A DNA stretch of 64,000 nucleotides. Origin: Prostheceraeus crozeri. Lineage: Eukaryota; Platyhelminthes; Polycladida; Euryleptidae. Numbering within the stretch: position 1 is the stretch's first letter; each line of letters begins with the position of its first letter. The notes beneath the pieces are model-generated. The model searched no databases. It was not told where the DNA came from and was given only the letters and a program-made list of their open reading frames with translations. The DNA lies in the NCBI GenBank assembly GCA_907163375.1, contig CAJQUW010000464.1, forward strand, positions 1 through 64,000. Direction: 5' to 3'. The position numbers were made by a program, and so were the translations under genes. Below, piece after piece: positions 32,197 through 42,094 of this stretch.

Positions 32197-33350
32197 AGTA
32201 GTAAGCAAAACTCCACCACTGGACCGCGCAAGATGGCCGCCGTCGCTGACGTCCCCCCCCTCTGGAACGCCAGAGTGTCGTGGTCGGCCGCCGTGTTGCT
32301 TCGAGTCCGACTCCCCCCCTCTGGAACGACAGAGTGTCGTGGTCGGCCGCCGTGGTGCTTCGAGTCTGACTCCCCCCCCTCTGGAACGACAGAGTGTCGT
32401 GGTGGTCTTGGGCGACCGCCAGGTTTTGTCTTGAGGCTATAGTGTGTGATGTTTTTCGTGCAATCTGATGAATTTTGGGTTGAAAATGGGCTGTTTCGAG
32501 TGGAAGCATCGGATGAGAAAACGGAGGCCAGATTCGGATTCAGCGTGAAATTCTGCATCGGTATGGTGAATTTGAACGCAATCGGAGAGAAAAATTTTCG
32601 CTGACGTCCCCCCCCTCGGGAGAGCTCGCTTCGATTTTTGCTTCCAGTGGACGGATTTTGTCGTGCCATAGCTCGTTTGAAAGCTAAGAGTGAGACAAAT
32701 TCAGTGAAAGAATCGACTTGTTCATATCTGTCTTCGTTTAGATGTGAGACGCCATTTAAGATTTTAGGTCGGAGCTCACCTGAAAAAATCCTAAGTGTCA
32801 GAGTGGCTTTGTATGGGCAAAATTTTGAAAATTTTCCAAAGTGGCGCATTTCGACCTGGGACCTTTACCAAAACATTTTTCATCAAATTTCGCTGACCCC
32901 CCCGACAGCGATCTTCTAACTTTGGTTCTAGTGGACAGATTTTGTCTTACAGCTACTCGTTTGAAAGAGGAGAAAAAACTGCTGGATGACATTTTTTGCC
33001 GCGAGTCAATCGGACCAACCGTTCAAAAGTTAGACCTGTTACAAGATTTTAGGTCGGAGCTCACCTGAAAAAATCCTAAGTGTCAGAGTGACTTTGTATG
33101 GGCAAAATTTTGAAAATTTTCCAAAGTGTCGAATTTCGACCTGGGACCTTCACCAAAACATTTTTCATCAAATTTCTCTGAACGAGGGGGGGGGATGGGG
33201 GGAGTCAGTGAAATTTGATGAAAAATGTTTTGGTAAAGGTCCCAGGTCGAAATTCGGAAGTTTTAAATTTTTCAAAATTTTCACCACACTGGAGCTCTCA
33301 CACTTAGGAATTTTTTCACTTGTGGCATGTTACATGGACATGTGCTGACG
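32197..33350. repeat. Left-end composite satellite array, copy A
   Basis: Three ~60-bp units (32250-32420) with the palindrome ACGACA-GAG-TGTCGT, then ~300-bp satellite units, ending in an inverted repeat at about 33130-33260 (a 'cctggga..ccaaaacatttttcatcaaattt' arm and its inverse around a G-run). Confidence 0.8.
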
Positions 33351-33490
33351 GACCAACTTCCCGTGGTCATAAGACAATGGTTGAGGTGTCATATGATAGA
33401 CAATGATGAGACAAATCGTTTGCAACAAACCGCATGTCGCTACGATGAATACTTTCGGAGATAGAGCCATTTTAAGTTTTCTTCCGAGCA

Positions 33491-33498
33491 TATATAAA
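33491..33498 (+). promoter_or_regulatory. TATA box, leader promoter, copy A
   Basis: TATATAAA about 49 bp upstream of a GTAAGC donor at 33540. Conserved with 53132-53139. Confidence 0.75.
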
Positions 33499-33539
33499 CC
33501 CCCGACAACGTAACTCTGATCACTTCATCGAAAGACGAG

Positions 33540-34103
33540 GTAAGCGACGGTCGTCGCCCTGAGCTCCCGATATCGGGTGTTTCAAAGGACTCTATCTTTT
33601 GAAGTAGGCAAGCTATCTTCTTACTTCAAAGTTTGTATGATAGAGTTTGATAGTGTCTTTACTACTGATAAAATTTTTTAAAAAGTAGTATGAGTAGTAA
33701 AATGCGGAATTTTTTAAAAATTCTTAATTTTCAGTTTTTTCAAAGTTTTAACATATAGACTAAGGTTTTCAAGTATGCTGAGTTCAAATCTGCTATCAGA
33801 TTTGAAATTTAACTAAGTCTAAGGCACCTTTGAGGGGTTAGATCCCAGCTACTGATCACTACCTTTGACTCGGTGTTGCTGTTACCACTTCGGGGCAGTG
33901 ACAATGATGTCTTCAGCTGTAAAGAGCGGGTATCGGGGAAGATCTCTCACTTCCCTAGTGATCAGTACAAGGCCTTCGGGCTGTCGACGGGATCGAGTGC
34001 CACTCACTATACTCAAATCTATCATTCCTGACTAAGTGTAATGCTTTAGGAATATGACTGTACTACATGATTCCAAACTTATACAAATTTCATTATCTTA
34101 CAG
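33540..34103 (+). other. Leader intron of the coiled-coil gene, copy A (predicted)
   Basis: Donor GACGAG|GTAAGC, acceptor TTATCTTACAG ending at 34103, 19 bp before the ATG at 34123. The same boundaries are conserved in copy B. It contains the 10-bp-stem CTAT hairpin at 33783-33806. Confidence 0.7.
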
Positions 34104-34122
34104 TTAACAAGAAATCTCAGGC

Positions 34123-35289
34123 ATGGCTAATGACAGGAACCGCAAATTCCATATTAAGATGTGTACATGTGGGCGAATCAATCGCAGTGCGGACGCCAAG
34201 GCTCATATCAAGAAGGCGGGCACCGACCACATGATTATCCTGAATAGGGTTGCGTGTGTGAAGTGCAGAGTGTTGAAGGGTGATGAGGATGAGGCGCGTT
34301 TCTACAGAGTGCATGCTGACTGTAGTGGAGGTTTGGTGAATGACGGGCGATTCACGCAGTTGATTGTTAAAGAGAGGGAGCGAATGTTGGCGATCGAGCG
34401 AGAGGGTAAGGTTGAGAATGTTGTTGAGAATGTTGTTGAGAATGATGAGTTGGCGAGAGCAGTTGCGTCGTTGGAGGCTGAGATTGAGCGAAAGAGAGTG
34501 CTTGAGAGTGATGATGAGGATGATGTGGATTTAGATAGGGAGCGTGTGAGGAAGTTGAGCTCTTCGTCGTCGGAGGTGTCAAACATTGTCATCACCGACC
34601 CCCCGAAGAGCTCATCTTCCCCAAAAGTGAAGAGTGGTGGGATTCATATGCAGTCGGCGAGGTGGTTGAAGGATGAAGAGAAGAAGCATGTTTCACAGCA
34701 GATGGTGCATCATTTGTTGGTGAATAAGTATGACAGTTTGAAGAAGGTGAAGGATGAAGTTGTGAAGGAGTTGGATGAGTTGAAAAAGAAGGAACTGAAG
34801 TCGAAGGAGGTAGCGGATGAGAATATACGAATGAGGCGTAGTGTGACTGATTTGAAGAATAAGACGCGAGAGTTGGAAGAGAAGAATGATGAGTGTGAGA
34901 AGAGGGCGAGTGATGCGGAGAGAAGAATTAGAGATGCAGAAGCGAAGTTTGAGGAGATGATGAAGGAGATGAGTGTGTTGAGAGCGAGGAATGTTGAGTC
35001 GGAGAGGAATGTGGCTCGACGGGGTGATGAGAGGCAGGCGTATGAGAAGTTGGAGCGCATGAGGGATGAGTGGAATCGTGTGAATGAGGATCGTTTGTTT
35101 GAGTTTCACATCCCTATTCGGGATAATCATTTGGACGGCGAAGTACTCGTCAATCAAAATCTGCACGAGTCCATCCTATGTTATAACGGCCATCCGACGA
35201 AAAAATGTCTCCATGCCAGCCTGAGAATGCGCGGCCATCTGCACAAATTTTCTATTCGGAAGCGCGCGAGACTGCCAAAGGATGGCTAA
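34123..35289 (+). CDS. Family-2 Cys/His plus coiled-coil protein, 388 aa, copy A
   Basis: Starts MANDRNRKFHIK at the first ATG after the leader acceptor. Residues ~10-70 are rich in Cys and His (MCTCGRINR, VACVKCRVLKG, HADCSGG), suggesting one or two zinc-binding sites. An acidic region (ESDDEDDVD), a Ser-rich linker and then ~150 residues of strongly charged coiled coil (ELKSKEVADENIR, RELEEKNDECEKR) follow, with a shorter C-terminal domain (HPTKKCLHASLRMRGH). Nearly identical to copy B (53731). No family known to me; perhaps a DNA-binding or structural early protein. A 60-nt intron lies in the 3' UTR and a histone-like hairpin follows it. The antisense frames across this gene are shadows. 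Confidence 0.75.
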   Translation: MANDRNRKFHIKMCTCGRINRSADAKAHIKKAGTDHMIILNRVACVKCRVLKGDEDEARFYRVHADCSGGLVNDGRFTQLIVKERERMLAIEREGKVENVVENVVENDELARAVASLEAEIERKRVLESDDEDDVDLDRERVRKLSSSSSEVSNIVITDPPKSSSSPKVKSGGIHMQSARWLKDEEKKHVSQQMVHHLLVNKYDSLKKVKDEVVKELDELKKKELKSKEVADENIRMRRSVTDLKNKTRELEEKNDECEKRASDAERRIRDAEAKFEEMMKEMSVLRARNVESERNVARRGDERQAYEKLERMRDEWNRVNEDRLFEFHIPIRDNHLDGEVLVNQNLHESILCYNGHPTKKCLHASLRMRGHLHKFSIRKRARLPKDG

Positions 35290-35293
35290 CTTG

Positions 35294-35353
35294 GTAAGTA
35301 AAAAGTAAATAAGATAGTATATCCTATTCTAATACATATCATTTTCATTGCAG
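35294..35353 (+). other. 3'-UTR mini-intron, copy A (predicted)
   Basis: CTTG|GTAAGT ... TTTTCATTGCAG, 60 nt, four bases after the stop codon. Conserved in copy B (54914-54974). Confidence 0.6.
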
Positions 35354-35405
35354 ATCTTTGCCCGCCTTCACCACCCCATCACGTCACTCCCGAGAACGAA
35401 CCATC

Positions 35406-35421
35406 GGCTCTCTTAAGGGCC
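35406..35421 (+). terminator. Histone-type 3' stem-loop after 388-aa gene, copy A
   Basis: GGCTCT-CTTA-AGGGCC followed by ACC and, ten bases on, CAAGACA. About 56 nt after the stop once the 60-nt intron is removed. Start of a ~140-bp cassette. Confidence 0.6.
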
Positions 35422-35546
35422 ACCTAGGGGCAAGACATGATAGAACCTCCACGCGGTTTGCCCTGGGCAGTCTTTGGACTGGCGAATACTATCATTAAGT
35501 TGAATCTGCTATCAGTCAACTACAACGTTGCGTCGCGTTAGAGGGG

Positions 35547-35554
35547 TATATAAA
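35547..35554 (+). promoter_or_regulatory. TATA box of 88-aa gene, copy A
   Basis: TATATAAA 39 bp before the ATG at 35586, so the 5' UTR would be only a few bases ('catttcatttcaatc'). Confidence 0.75.
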
Positions 35555-35585
35555 CCAATGCCTCTCATTTCATTTCATTTCAATC

Positions 35586-35852
35586 ATGCAGACGCCGAAC
35601 AGTCAAGTCAGCTCTCCTCGCGGACCGCAGTTAAGGCCGCGAAATATATTTGAGGAGTTTGTCAGGCTAGAGGAGCAAGACAGAGTCCACAATAATCTTG
35701 CTCGGATTGGCAATCCGATGACAGCAACTGCTGTCAATCCAACGGAATGGCGCTACATTCCACTTTTTAGCCATGTACCAGTTAGTGTGGAATTCGAAAG
35801 TGCTACCAAAGAGAGAGTCAAAGACTCTCTCAGCAGAATTGGTAGGGTGTAA
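35586..35852 (+). CDS. Family-2 88-aa protein, copy A
   Basis: MQTPNSQVSSPRGPQ to SLSRIGRV. Present in all three copies of the element with only scattered substitutions, so the frame is under constraint or very recent. The Pro/Ser-rich basic start precedes a conserved FEEFVRLEEQDRV helix and a C-terminal amphipathic helix. It has its own TATA box upstream and a histone-like hairpin 30 nt downstream of the stop. Unrecognised; the compact, promoter-to-hairpin unit looks like a highly expressed small viral gene. Confidence 0.75.
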   Translation: MQTPNSQVSSPRGPQLRPRNIFEEFVRLEEQDRVHNNLARIGNPMTATAVNPTEWRYIPLFSHVPVSVEFESATKERVKDSLSRIGRV

Positions 35853-35881
35853 GATGACGTTACTCCCGAGAACGAACCACC

Positions 35882-35897
35882 GGCTCTCTTAAGGGCC
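35882..35897 (+). terminator. Histone-type 3' stem-loop after 88-aa gene, copy A
   Basis: GGCTCT-CTTA-AGGGCC, ACC, 30 nt after the stop. The downstream purine stretch here reads CAAAATTTGATAG. Confidence 0.6.
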
Positions 35898-36070
35898 ACC
35901 ATGGGGCAAAATTTGATAGAACCTCCTCGCGGTTTGCCCTGGGCAGTCTTCGGACTGGCGAATACTATCATTAAGTTGAATCTGCTATCAGTCAACTTGA
36001 ACGTTATGCAGTCGATTGCTATCCCTGAAGCATTCTGATTCGCTGTTGAGCAATTCATTGTTGAAAACCC

Positions 36071-36078
36071 TATGTAAG
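36071..36078 (+). promoter_or_regulatory. Degenerate TATA box of 84-aa gene, copy A
   Basis: TATGTAAG where copy B has TATATAAG (55692). 41 bp before the ATG at 36119. Confidence 0.6.
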
Positions 36079-36118
36079 CCAGAAGATTGTAGCGCTTCTC
36101 ATTCAATTTCAAGTCACG

Positions 36119-36373
36119 ATGGAAGCGACATCTGCCGACAACATTCCCGTCTTCATCGATGAAGACAATGCTATTCCCGAGTTCGTCATCCTCGACGAGT
36201 GGGATGAAGAGGATGATAAGAAGGGGAAGATCGAGAAGATTGTTTGGACGGATGGGGTGTGGACTCCAAATACCACTCGCATCCGAAAGGTGCCAGATGC
36301 ACCAGCACGACCTCGGCGGTATAGGGTCTATGACAACCTAACCGTCATACCCATTGACTATTCCAGCCAATAG
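36119..36373 (+). CDS. Family-2 84-aa acidic protein, copy A
   Basis: MEATSADNIPVFID..., with an acidic first half (PEFVILDEWDEEDDKKGK), a central IVWTDGVWTPNTTRIRK and a basic second half (PARPRRYRVYDNL). Conserved with copy B (55740). Same unit organisation as the 88-aa gene: TATA box, short leader, short ORF, histone-like hairpin 34 nt after the stop. No recognisable family. The acidic/basic layout could suit a regulatory or chromatin-interacting protein. Confidence 0.7.
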   Translation: MEATSADNIPVFIDEDNAIPEFVILDEWDEEDDKKGKIEKIVWTDGVWTPNTTRIRKVPDAPARPRRYRVYDNLTVIPIDYSSQ

Positions 36374-36407
36374 TCAACTTAAATTCACACCCCGAGAACG
36401 AACCATC

Positions 36408-36423
36408 GGCTCTCTTAAGGGCC
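36408..36423 (+). terminator. Histone-type 3' stem-loop after 84-aa gene, copy A
   Basis: GGCTCT-CTTA-AGGGCC, ACC, then CAAGACA ten bases on. 34 nt after the stop of the 84-aa gene. Confidence 0.6.
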
Positions 36424-37333
36424 ACCATGGGGCAAGACATGATAGAACCTCCTCGCGGTTTGCCCTGGGCAGTCTTCGGACTGGCGAATACTATCATTAA
36501 GTTGAATCTGCTATCAGTAAACTTGAACGTTGCAAATGAAGTTCGGTGTAATACTTCCTTTCGACAGGCGTTCCTGTAAAGGGCGGCGGTGAAACCCGTA
36601 GCTATGTATACCGCAAGGGACATTCGGCAATGGTCAATCTTGTTTAACCTCTCTGAGTCATGTTTGCAAGTGATTGCCTCTGTCTCAACGTATTATGCAT
36701 TCGCGCCAGGGCGACATTTAGCCAACTGTCGAAGGTTGCCTAAAATTTTCCATTGCATACGTTATGAGAACCATGAGTTCTACCTGTCTCTATCAATGAG
36801 ACGAATTGATGAATAGAATGAAATGGGAGGACACTCACGCGCCACACGCAACATAACACACTTCTCTCTTTCGTAGTCTAACAAGCTCTTTACACATGGA
36901 TCGCAGTCGATTGCTATCCCTGTATAAGTGTAAGCTATCTTAATTTTATTTAACACTATTTCATCTATTATCATCATCATCGTCCATATGAAATGTTTTA
37001 AGATTTACAAGTTAGACCGAGCGTGCTACTATTTCCAAATGAAAAAGTATACATGGTTAAATCATCCACTTAAGCCCATCCGTAGTCTAACAAGCTCTTT
37101 ACACATGGATCGCAGTCGATTGCTATCCCTGTATCAGAAGTGTAAGCTATCTTAATTTTATTTGACACTATTTCATCTATCATCATCGTCCATATGAAAT
37201 GTTTTAAGATTTACAAGTTAGACTAAGCGTGCTACTATTTCCAAATGAAAATGTATACATGGTTAAATCATCCACTGAAGCCCCGTTCAAGTAAGTCAGT
37301 ATGAAAGGAAAGATAATACGAAATAAAAATTTA
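36424..37333. repeat. Non-coding spacer with ~200-bp tandem duplication, copy A
   Basis: 'cgtagtctaacaagctc' through 'gattgctatccctgta' and 'ttacaagttaga' occurs at 36875-37020 and again at 37081-37225. The first part (36580-36860) also occurs inverted in copy C (26640-27030). Short ORFs on either strand here are not conserved; copy B has a stop in the + frame. Confidence 0.7.
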
Positions 37334-37726
37334 TTATGGCATGTATTTCAAAAGGTCTTCATCGTCAATATCGTCCCAGAGTCTGGCTTCACATAGATAA
37401 CAAAAACAGTTCACTTGCTTTAATCGTTTTTCCACTGCGAGCCTCACTTTGTCAATATACTCCCACTCCGCCATAGTTCGTGGCTGGGAGTTAGGGGTGT
37501 ACCACTCCCATAATTGGTGGAGGAACTTGGTGCTGGTGATCTCCATCACATCGTCAGTATCGTACTGGAGATACTTCCACCTCACGCCTGTTAAGTTGGG
37601 ACACTCCTTCTCACATACACTCTCTTCGTTGTCCGCTGGTAATGACACCTCTACCTTCGTTGGAGCGTTTGGTGTTGAGGATGGAGAAGAGAATTTTGTG
37701 TTTGGTGTTGTCGGAGGGCTTGTCAT
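37334..37726 (-). CDS. Family-2 130-aa protein, copy A
   Basis: MTSPPTTPNTKFSSP: a Thr/Pro-rich variable N-terminus, then a conserved C-terminal domain, LTGVRWKYLQYD, LHQLWEWYTPNSQPRT, a Cys cluster CFCYLCEARLW, and IDDEDLLKYMP. Copy B (56954) has a different-length linker but the same domain, so it is a real protein under selection. The CxCxxC cluster could bind metal. It is transcribed away from the polymerase gene, sharing the 37727-37983 region as a divergent promoter. Function unknown. Confidence 0.7.
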   Translation of the reverse strand: MTSPPTTPNTKFSSPSSTPNAPTKVEVSLPADNEESVCEKECPNLTGVRWKYLQYDTDDVMEITSTKFLHQLWEWYTPNSQPRTMAEWEYIDKVRLAVEKRLKQVNCFCYLCEARLWDDIDDEDLLKYMP

Positions 37727-37823
37727 GTTGACTGTGAATAATAACTTTGAAATGTTTTCTAATTCTTAAGTATCAACAAGCAACCAATCAGAATGAACAG
37801 CCAATGAATGATGAATACGAAAG

Positions 37824-37831
37824 TATATATG
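37824..37831 (+). promoter_or_regulatory. TATA box of polymerase gene, copy A
   Basis: TATATATG 160 bp before the ATG-only first coding exon at 37984. Copy B has TATATAAG at the same place (57505). Confidence 0.65.
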
Positions 37832-37983
37832 TAAAGTGACATTCGTGTCATTTCACTCTGTCTTTGTGACATATAAGTGAAGTGTTCTCTGACGAATTCT
37901 ATATTTGAGGCGTACAAGTGAACTGCTCTCTCGTGAAGTCTCTATCTTGTTGAAGTATCAACCTTAAACTCGATTTCGTTGAA

Positions 37984-40900
37984 ATGGTAAGTTAAAGATT
38001 TCCTCTCTCATCTCCCTCAAACGTGTGGCTAATAGCATCTTCCTCAATTTCAGGCATCAACTTCATCACCAACGCCCTCCCTTCTCGAGGAAAGTTTAGA
38101 GTTGTTGAGTCAAAGTAGGTTGTAACAATACACTGAGACTTGAACAGAGATGATAGAATGATTTCTCTTTCAGGTGATGTGAGTTCCAGCTCAGGACTCT
38201 CGCGACAAGGCAACGAGTGGGAATGTGCCGACTGCGGACATATGTTTACAAGGAAGCACAGTCTCCTTCGACACATCAAACAACGTGTGTGTCAACGCAA
38301 AGCGGCGTCAATCTCCGGAGGTGAAGTTGATTCTGACGATGACATCTCCTTTCCTTGCGATTTGTGCCCTCTTTCTTTTGATATTCACTTTCAGTGATCT
38401 TCGCACAGACTTCAACACACGCATGCAAATGATCACTACACCAACGGTACCTCTACCATCTCCCTCATTAATGTTTCACATAATAATTTAGTACGCGACT
38501 ACTTCATGGAGTCCAATACTCAAATAGTAGATTTTCCTGAGTGGCTCCTTCAAAATTCTAACATTATCGAAGCGCTCTTCAACAATTTAGACAATTTTAG
38601 AATGACGGCGCTCATCTACCTTAAACTAAAATATATTAAGACAGATTTTCAAACGGGTCAAGTGACGGAGAGAATACAGTTTCATGTTCCTTCCTCTTCC
38701 GCAACCGAAGTTGTAGACTGCGAGTCTTGGCTAAATTTTCACATTCAATGTTTAAAATCAAATGTAGATAAATTCAATAAACGCGACAGCGCTCTCATTT
38801 TTGATGGTGTGGACTCAGCCATATTCAAAATTTCACTATTAGAAAGTCATGCAGCTCGAGGTACATTTAAACTACCAAAAACGTTGTATAATAAGAAAGC
38901 TGTCATCAATGTCGATTGTAAATCACAGTGTTTCAAATATGCAGTCCTATCCATCCTTCACTATAATGATATCAACGCGCACCGAGATCACACCTATAGC
39001 TATAGACAGTGGGAGGATGAACTAGACTTTGAAGGTTGTGATAGTAACAACATGAAAATCAAAGATGTAGAAACGTTCGAAAAACATAATAAGATTAAAA
39101 TTGTAGTTCACGTGTGGGAGAAGGGGTTGAAGGGTGCCCGCTATAATTCACGTTCAACTTGTTATGAACGTGTAGTCAACCTCTTATTAGTAAAACAAGA
39201 TGATAGCGAGGAATGGCACTGCTGTGGTATTCCCAAAATCTCTCGCTTGTACACTCACTTGGGGCATTCTAAAAGAGGTGAACATTTTGTATGCGATCGC
39301 TGCATCCGCTCCTTTTGGAGTAAAGATAAATTTGAAACTCACTATGAATGGTGCAAGCGAGGTAAATTACAAATGGAACGCATGCCCAAAGATAAAATAT
39401 TTTCACATAGGGATAATGGTGACGATTTAAGTCCCCTGCGTGTCATTTACGCAGACATAGAATGCTACATTGATGATATCATCCACAAGCCAGCAGCCAT
39501 ATCCTGCTATGAAGTATGGCATGACCACTTTTGGAATAGACAAAACAAAATGCATACTTGGCAAGGTGAAGATTGCATTTCAAAATTTCTAGAATTTCTC
39601 GATAAAGCTGCTAAATTTCAACAATCATCTGATTCCCAATTGCAGCGTAAGTCACTACATATGTCAGATGAAGACAAACAAAAATTTGAAAGTTGCACAT
39701 CCTGACCTAAATGTCATAAAACGTTTGAAGACGATAAAATTAAGAAAGTGCGTGATCATGATCACATCACTGGTAAATTTAGAAACGCACTCTGCTCCAA
39801 ATGTAACTTTTCACTTAGGTTGAGACGTCGTGTACTACCCGTCATTTTTCATAACTTTAAGGGCTATGACAGTCATATGCTCATAAAAGGAGGGTTGAGC
39901 CAGATGAAATCGTGGCAGTTTAATGTAATAGCAGAAACGAGAGAAAAATTCATGGCAATGACAGCAAAAGTACCAGTAGATAAAACTAAAGAAAATAAGA
40001 CAGTCTTCTTCGAAATAAAATTTTTAGATTCATTCCAATTCATGTCAGCGTCACTAGCTTCTCTCGTTCGTAATCTCAAGTTTCTTCCCCATAGTCAAAC
40101 TTTGAAGAAACACTATCCAAACTTAACGGATGAAATAATCACTCGCAAAGGAGTCTTTCCTTATGCGTATTTTAGCTCAATGTCTAAACTAAATGAAACA
40201 ACCCTTCCTTCTATTGACAAATTCCAAAACGATTTGACGGGTGAAGATTGTCCAGTAGAAGATTATGAACATGCTCAAGAGGCATGGTTAAAATTTGAAT
40301 GTAAAACGTTTGGCGATTATATGATCGCTTACTTAGAATTAGATGTCATTTTGCTGGCTGATGACTTTCAGGAATTTCGACGAGTGGCATTAGAAGAAGA
40401 CAAATTAGATCCTGTCCACTTTGTCAGTCTACCAGCCATGTCCTTTAAATCAGCCTTTAAAATGACTGGTGAGACCATTCATCTCTTACAAGACCCGGAG
40501 ATGTATAATATATTTGAGCGCGGAATACGCGGTGGTCTCACATTTGTAAATAAACATCATATAAAATCTGAAACAGTAGGTGATGATCATATCCACCTAA
40601 AGTACTATGACCAAAATAATTTATATGGCAGTTCACTGTCTAAACCACTACCTCATTCCGAGTTTAGTTGGTTAAATCAAGATGAGCTTGAGTATTACTC
40701 TAACCCTTCAAACATACTGAAGATACCAGATGAAGGTGATTGGGGATATTATTTTGAAGTGGATTTGATTTATCCAAATGGCATTAAAAATAAAACTGCT
40801 GATTTCCCACTCGCACCTGAATCTGGTGAAGTGACTGAAGATATGTTTTCACCATTCATGTCACAATTTCATAATAACTTAACAGAGTGTGGACAGCCAA

Positions 40901-41958
40901 GGTACAAACCATGCCGCAAACTTTTACTCACCCAATATGATAAGAAAAATTATCTCGTACACTTCTGCATACTAAAATTCTATTTAGAAATGGGCATGCT
41001 TCTAAAGTCAGTTCACCGCATTATCAAATTTAGACAAAAAGCCTTCCTCAAACCCTACATAGATAGTAACAGTCAAAAACGTGCACTCGCCCAAAATAAT
41101 TTTGAAAAGGATTTTTATAAATATAAGAATAACAGTCTTTTCGGAAAGACCATGGAGGATGTTAGAAAACGTATAAACTACAAACTAGTCGTTGATGAAC
41201 AAAAATATCACAAATTGACCTCATCATCTCTTTTCATTGATAGAGAGATCATCGATGAGGATCTTGTAGGTGTTAAAATGATAAAATCAGAAGTTGAGTT
41301 GTGCAAACCCATCTATATTGGGCAAGCCGTTTTAGATTATTCCAAGCTTGAAATGTATCAAATCTTCTACAAAATATTAAAACCATGCCCTCTCGTAAAA
41401 GAGGTTCGCTTGCTGGGTGGTGATACAGATAGTTTCTTTTTAGGAATTACCACTCAAAAAGATTTAAATTTTAATGAAGTAGGCAAGTCATTAGAAAAAT
41501 ATTTCGACACATCTAACTACAATCCCACTCATCCACTCTATTCCATGCAGAATAAAGCCAAACTTGGTTGTTTTAAGGATGAAACAGCAGGAAAGGAAAT
41601 AGATGAAATGATTCTCCTCCGTCCTAAAATGTATTCCATGAAATTAAAAGAATGTGCAGATAGTATTAAGCATGCTAAAGGTATATCAAAATCCATTGTT
41701 CAGAAAATGAAACATCGGTCCTATAAGAAGGCCTATAAAAATAAAACTATAACGTTTGTCAATATGACAATCTTAAAATCTCAAGTTCATACTGTGAAAA
41801 CGTACACGTTCAAGAAACGAGCACTTTCAGCATGGGAAGATAAGAGGTGTTGGATAGGACATAACACATCTCTTCCACATGGACATCCTGACACAAACAT
41901 ACCTCCACCCAAAAGAATAAAACTCACGCTACCACATTCAGGAGATGTATTGACATAA
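37984..41958 (+). pseudogene. polB: Family-2 DNA polymerase B, copy A (two stops)
   Basis: Exons: ATG alone at 37984-37986, 38054-38114, and 38174-41958, joined by introns 37987-38053 and 38115-38173 with standard GT/AG ends, as in copy B. The long exon is interrupted twice in frame, by TGA at 38395-38397 (within the second C2H2 finger) and TGA at 39703-39705 (where copy B has a Cys codon of the zinc patch). Otherwise all catalytic blocks remain: VIYADIECYID, FHNFKGYDSHML, YLELDVILLAD, YYDQNNLYG, NNSLFGKTM, GGDTDSFF. A protein-primed family-B enzyme. The protein differs from copy B at many positions although both flanks are nearly identical. Confidence 0.9.
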
Positions 41959-42094
41959 TCAACGCTAACTCAGTATTTTGATGTTGCTTTTGTAGATATA
42001 CATGGTTGTTTTATGTATCGCATGAGATCGTTTCTTCCTTGTGAATATATGCCTACAGTTAGCTCATTCCCCCTATATCTGTGAAAAGACTTTT

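Noticed and set aside
34302-35166. Long antisense frames opposite the 388-aa gene (and 53910-54777 opposite the copy B gene)
   Set aside because: Low-complexity Ser/Leu/His frames that mirror the GA-rich coiled-coil codons; no start context, TATA box or domain.
36589-36816. 75-aa plus-strand frame in the left-arm spacer
   Set aside because: Begins at a non-ATG codon and the copy B equivalent has a TAG in the same frame.
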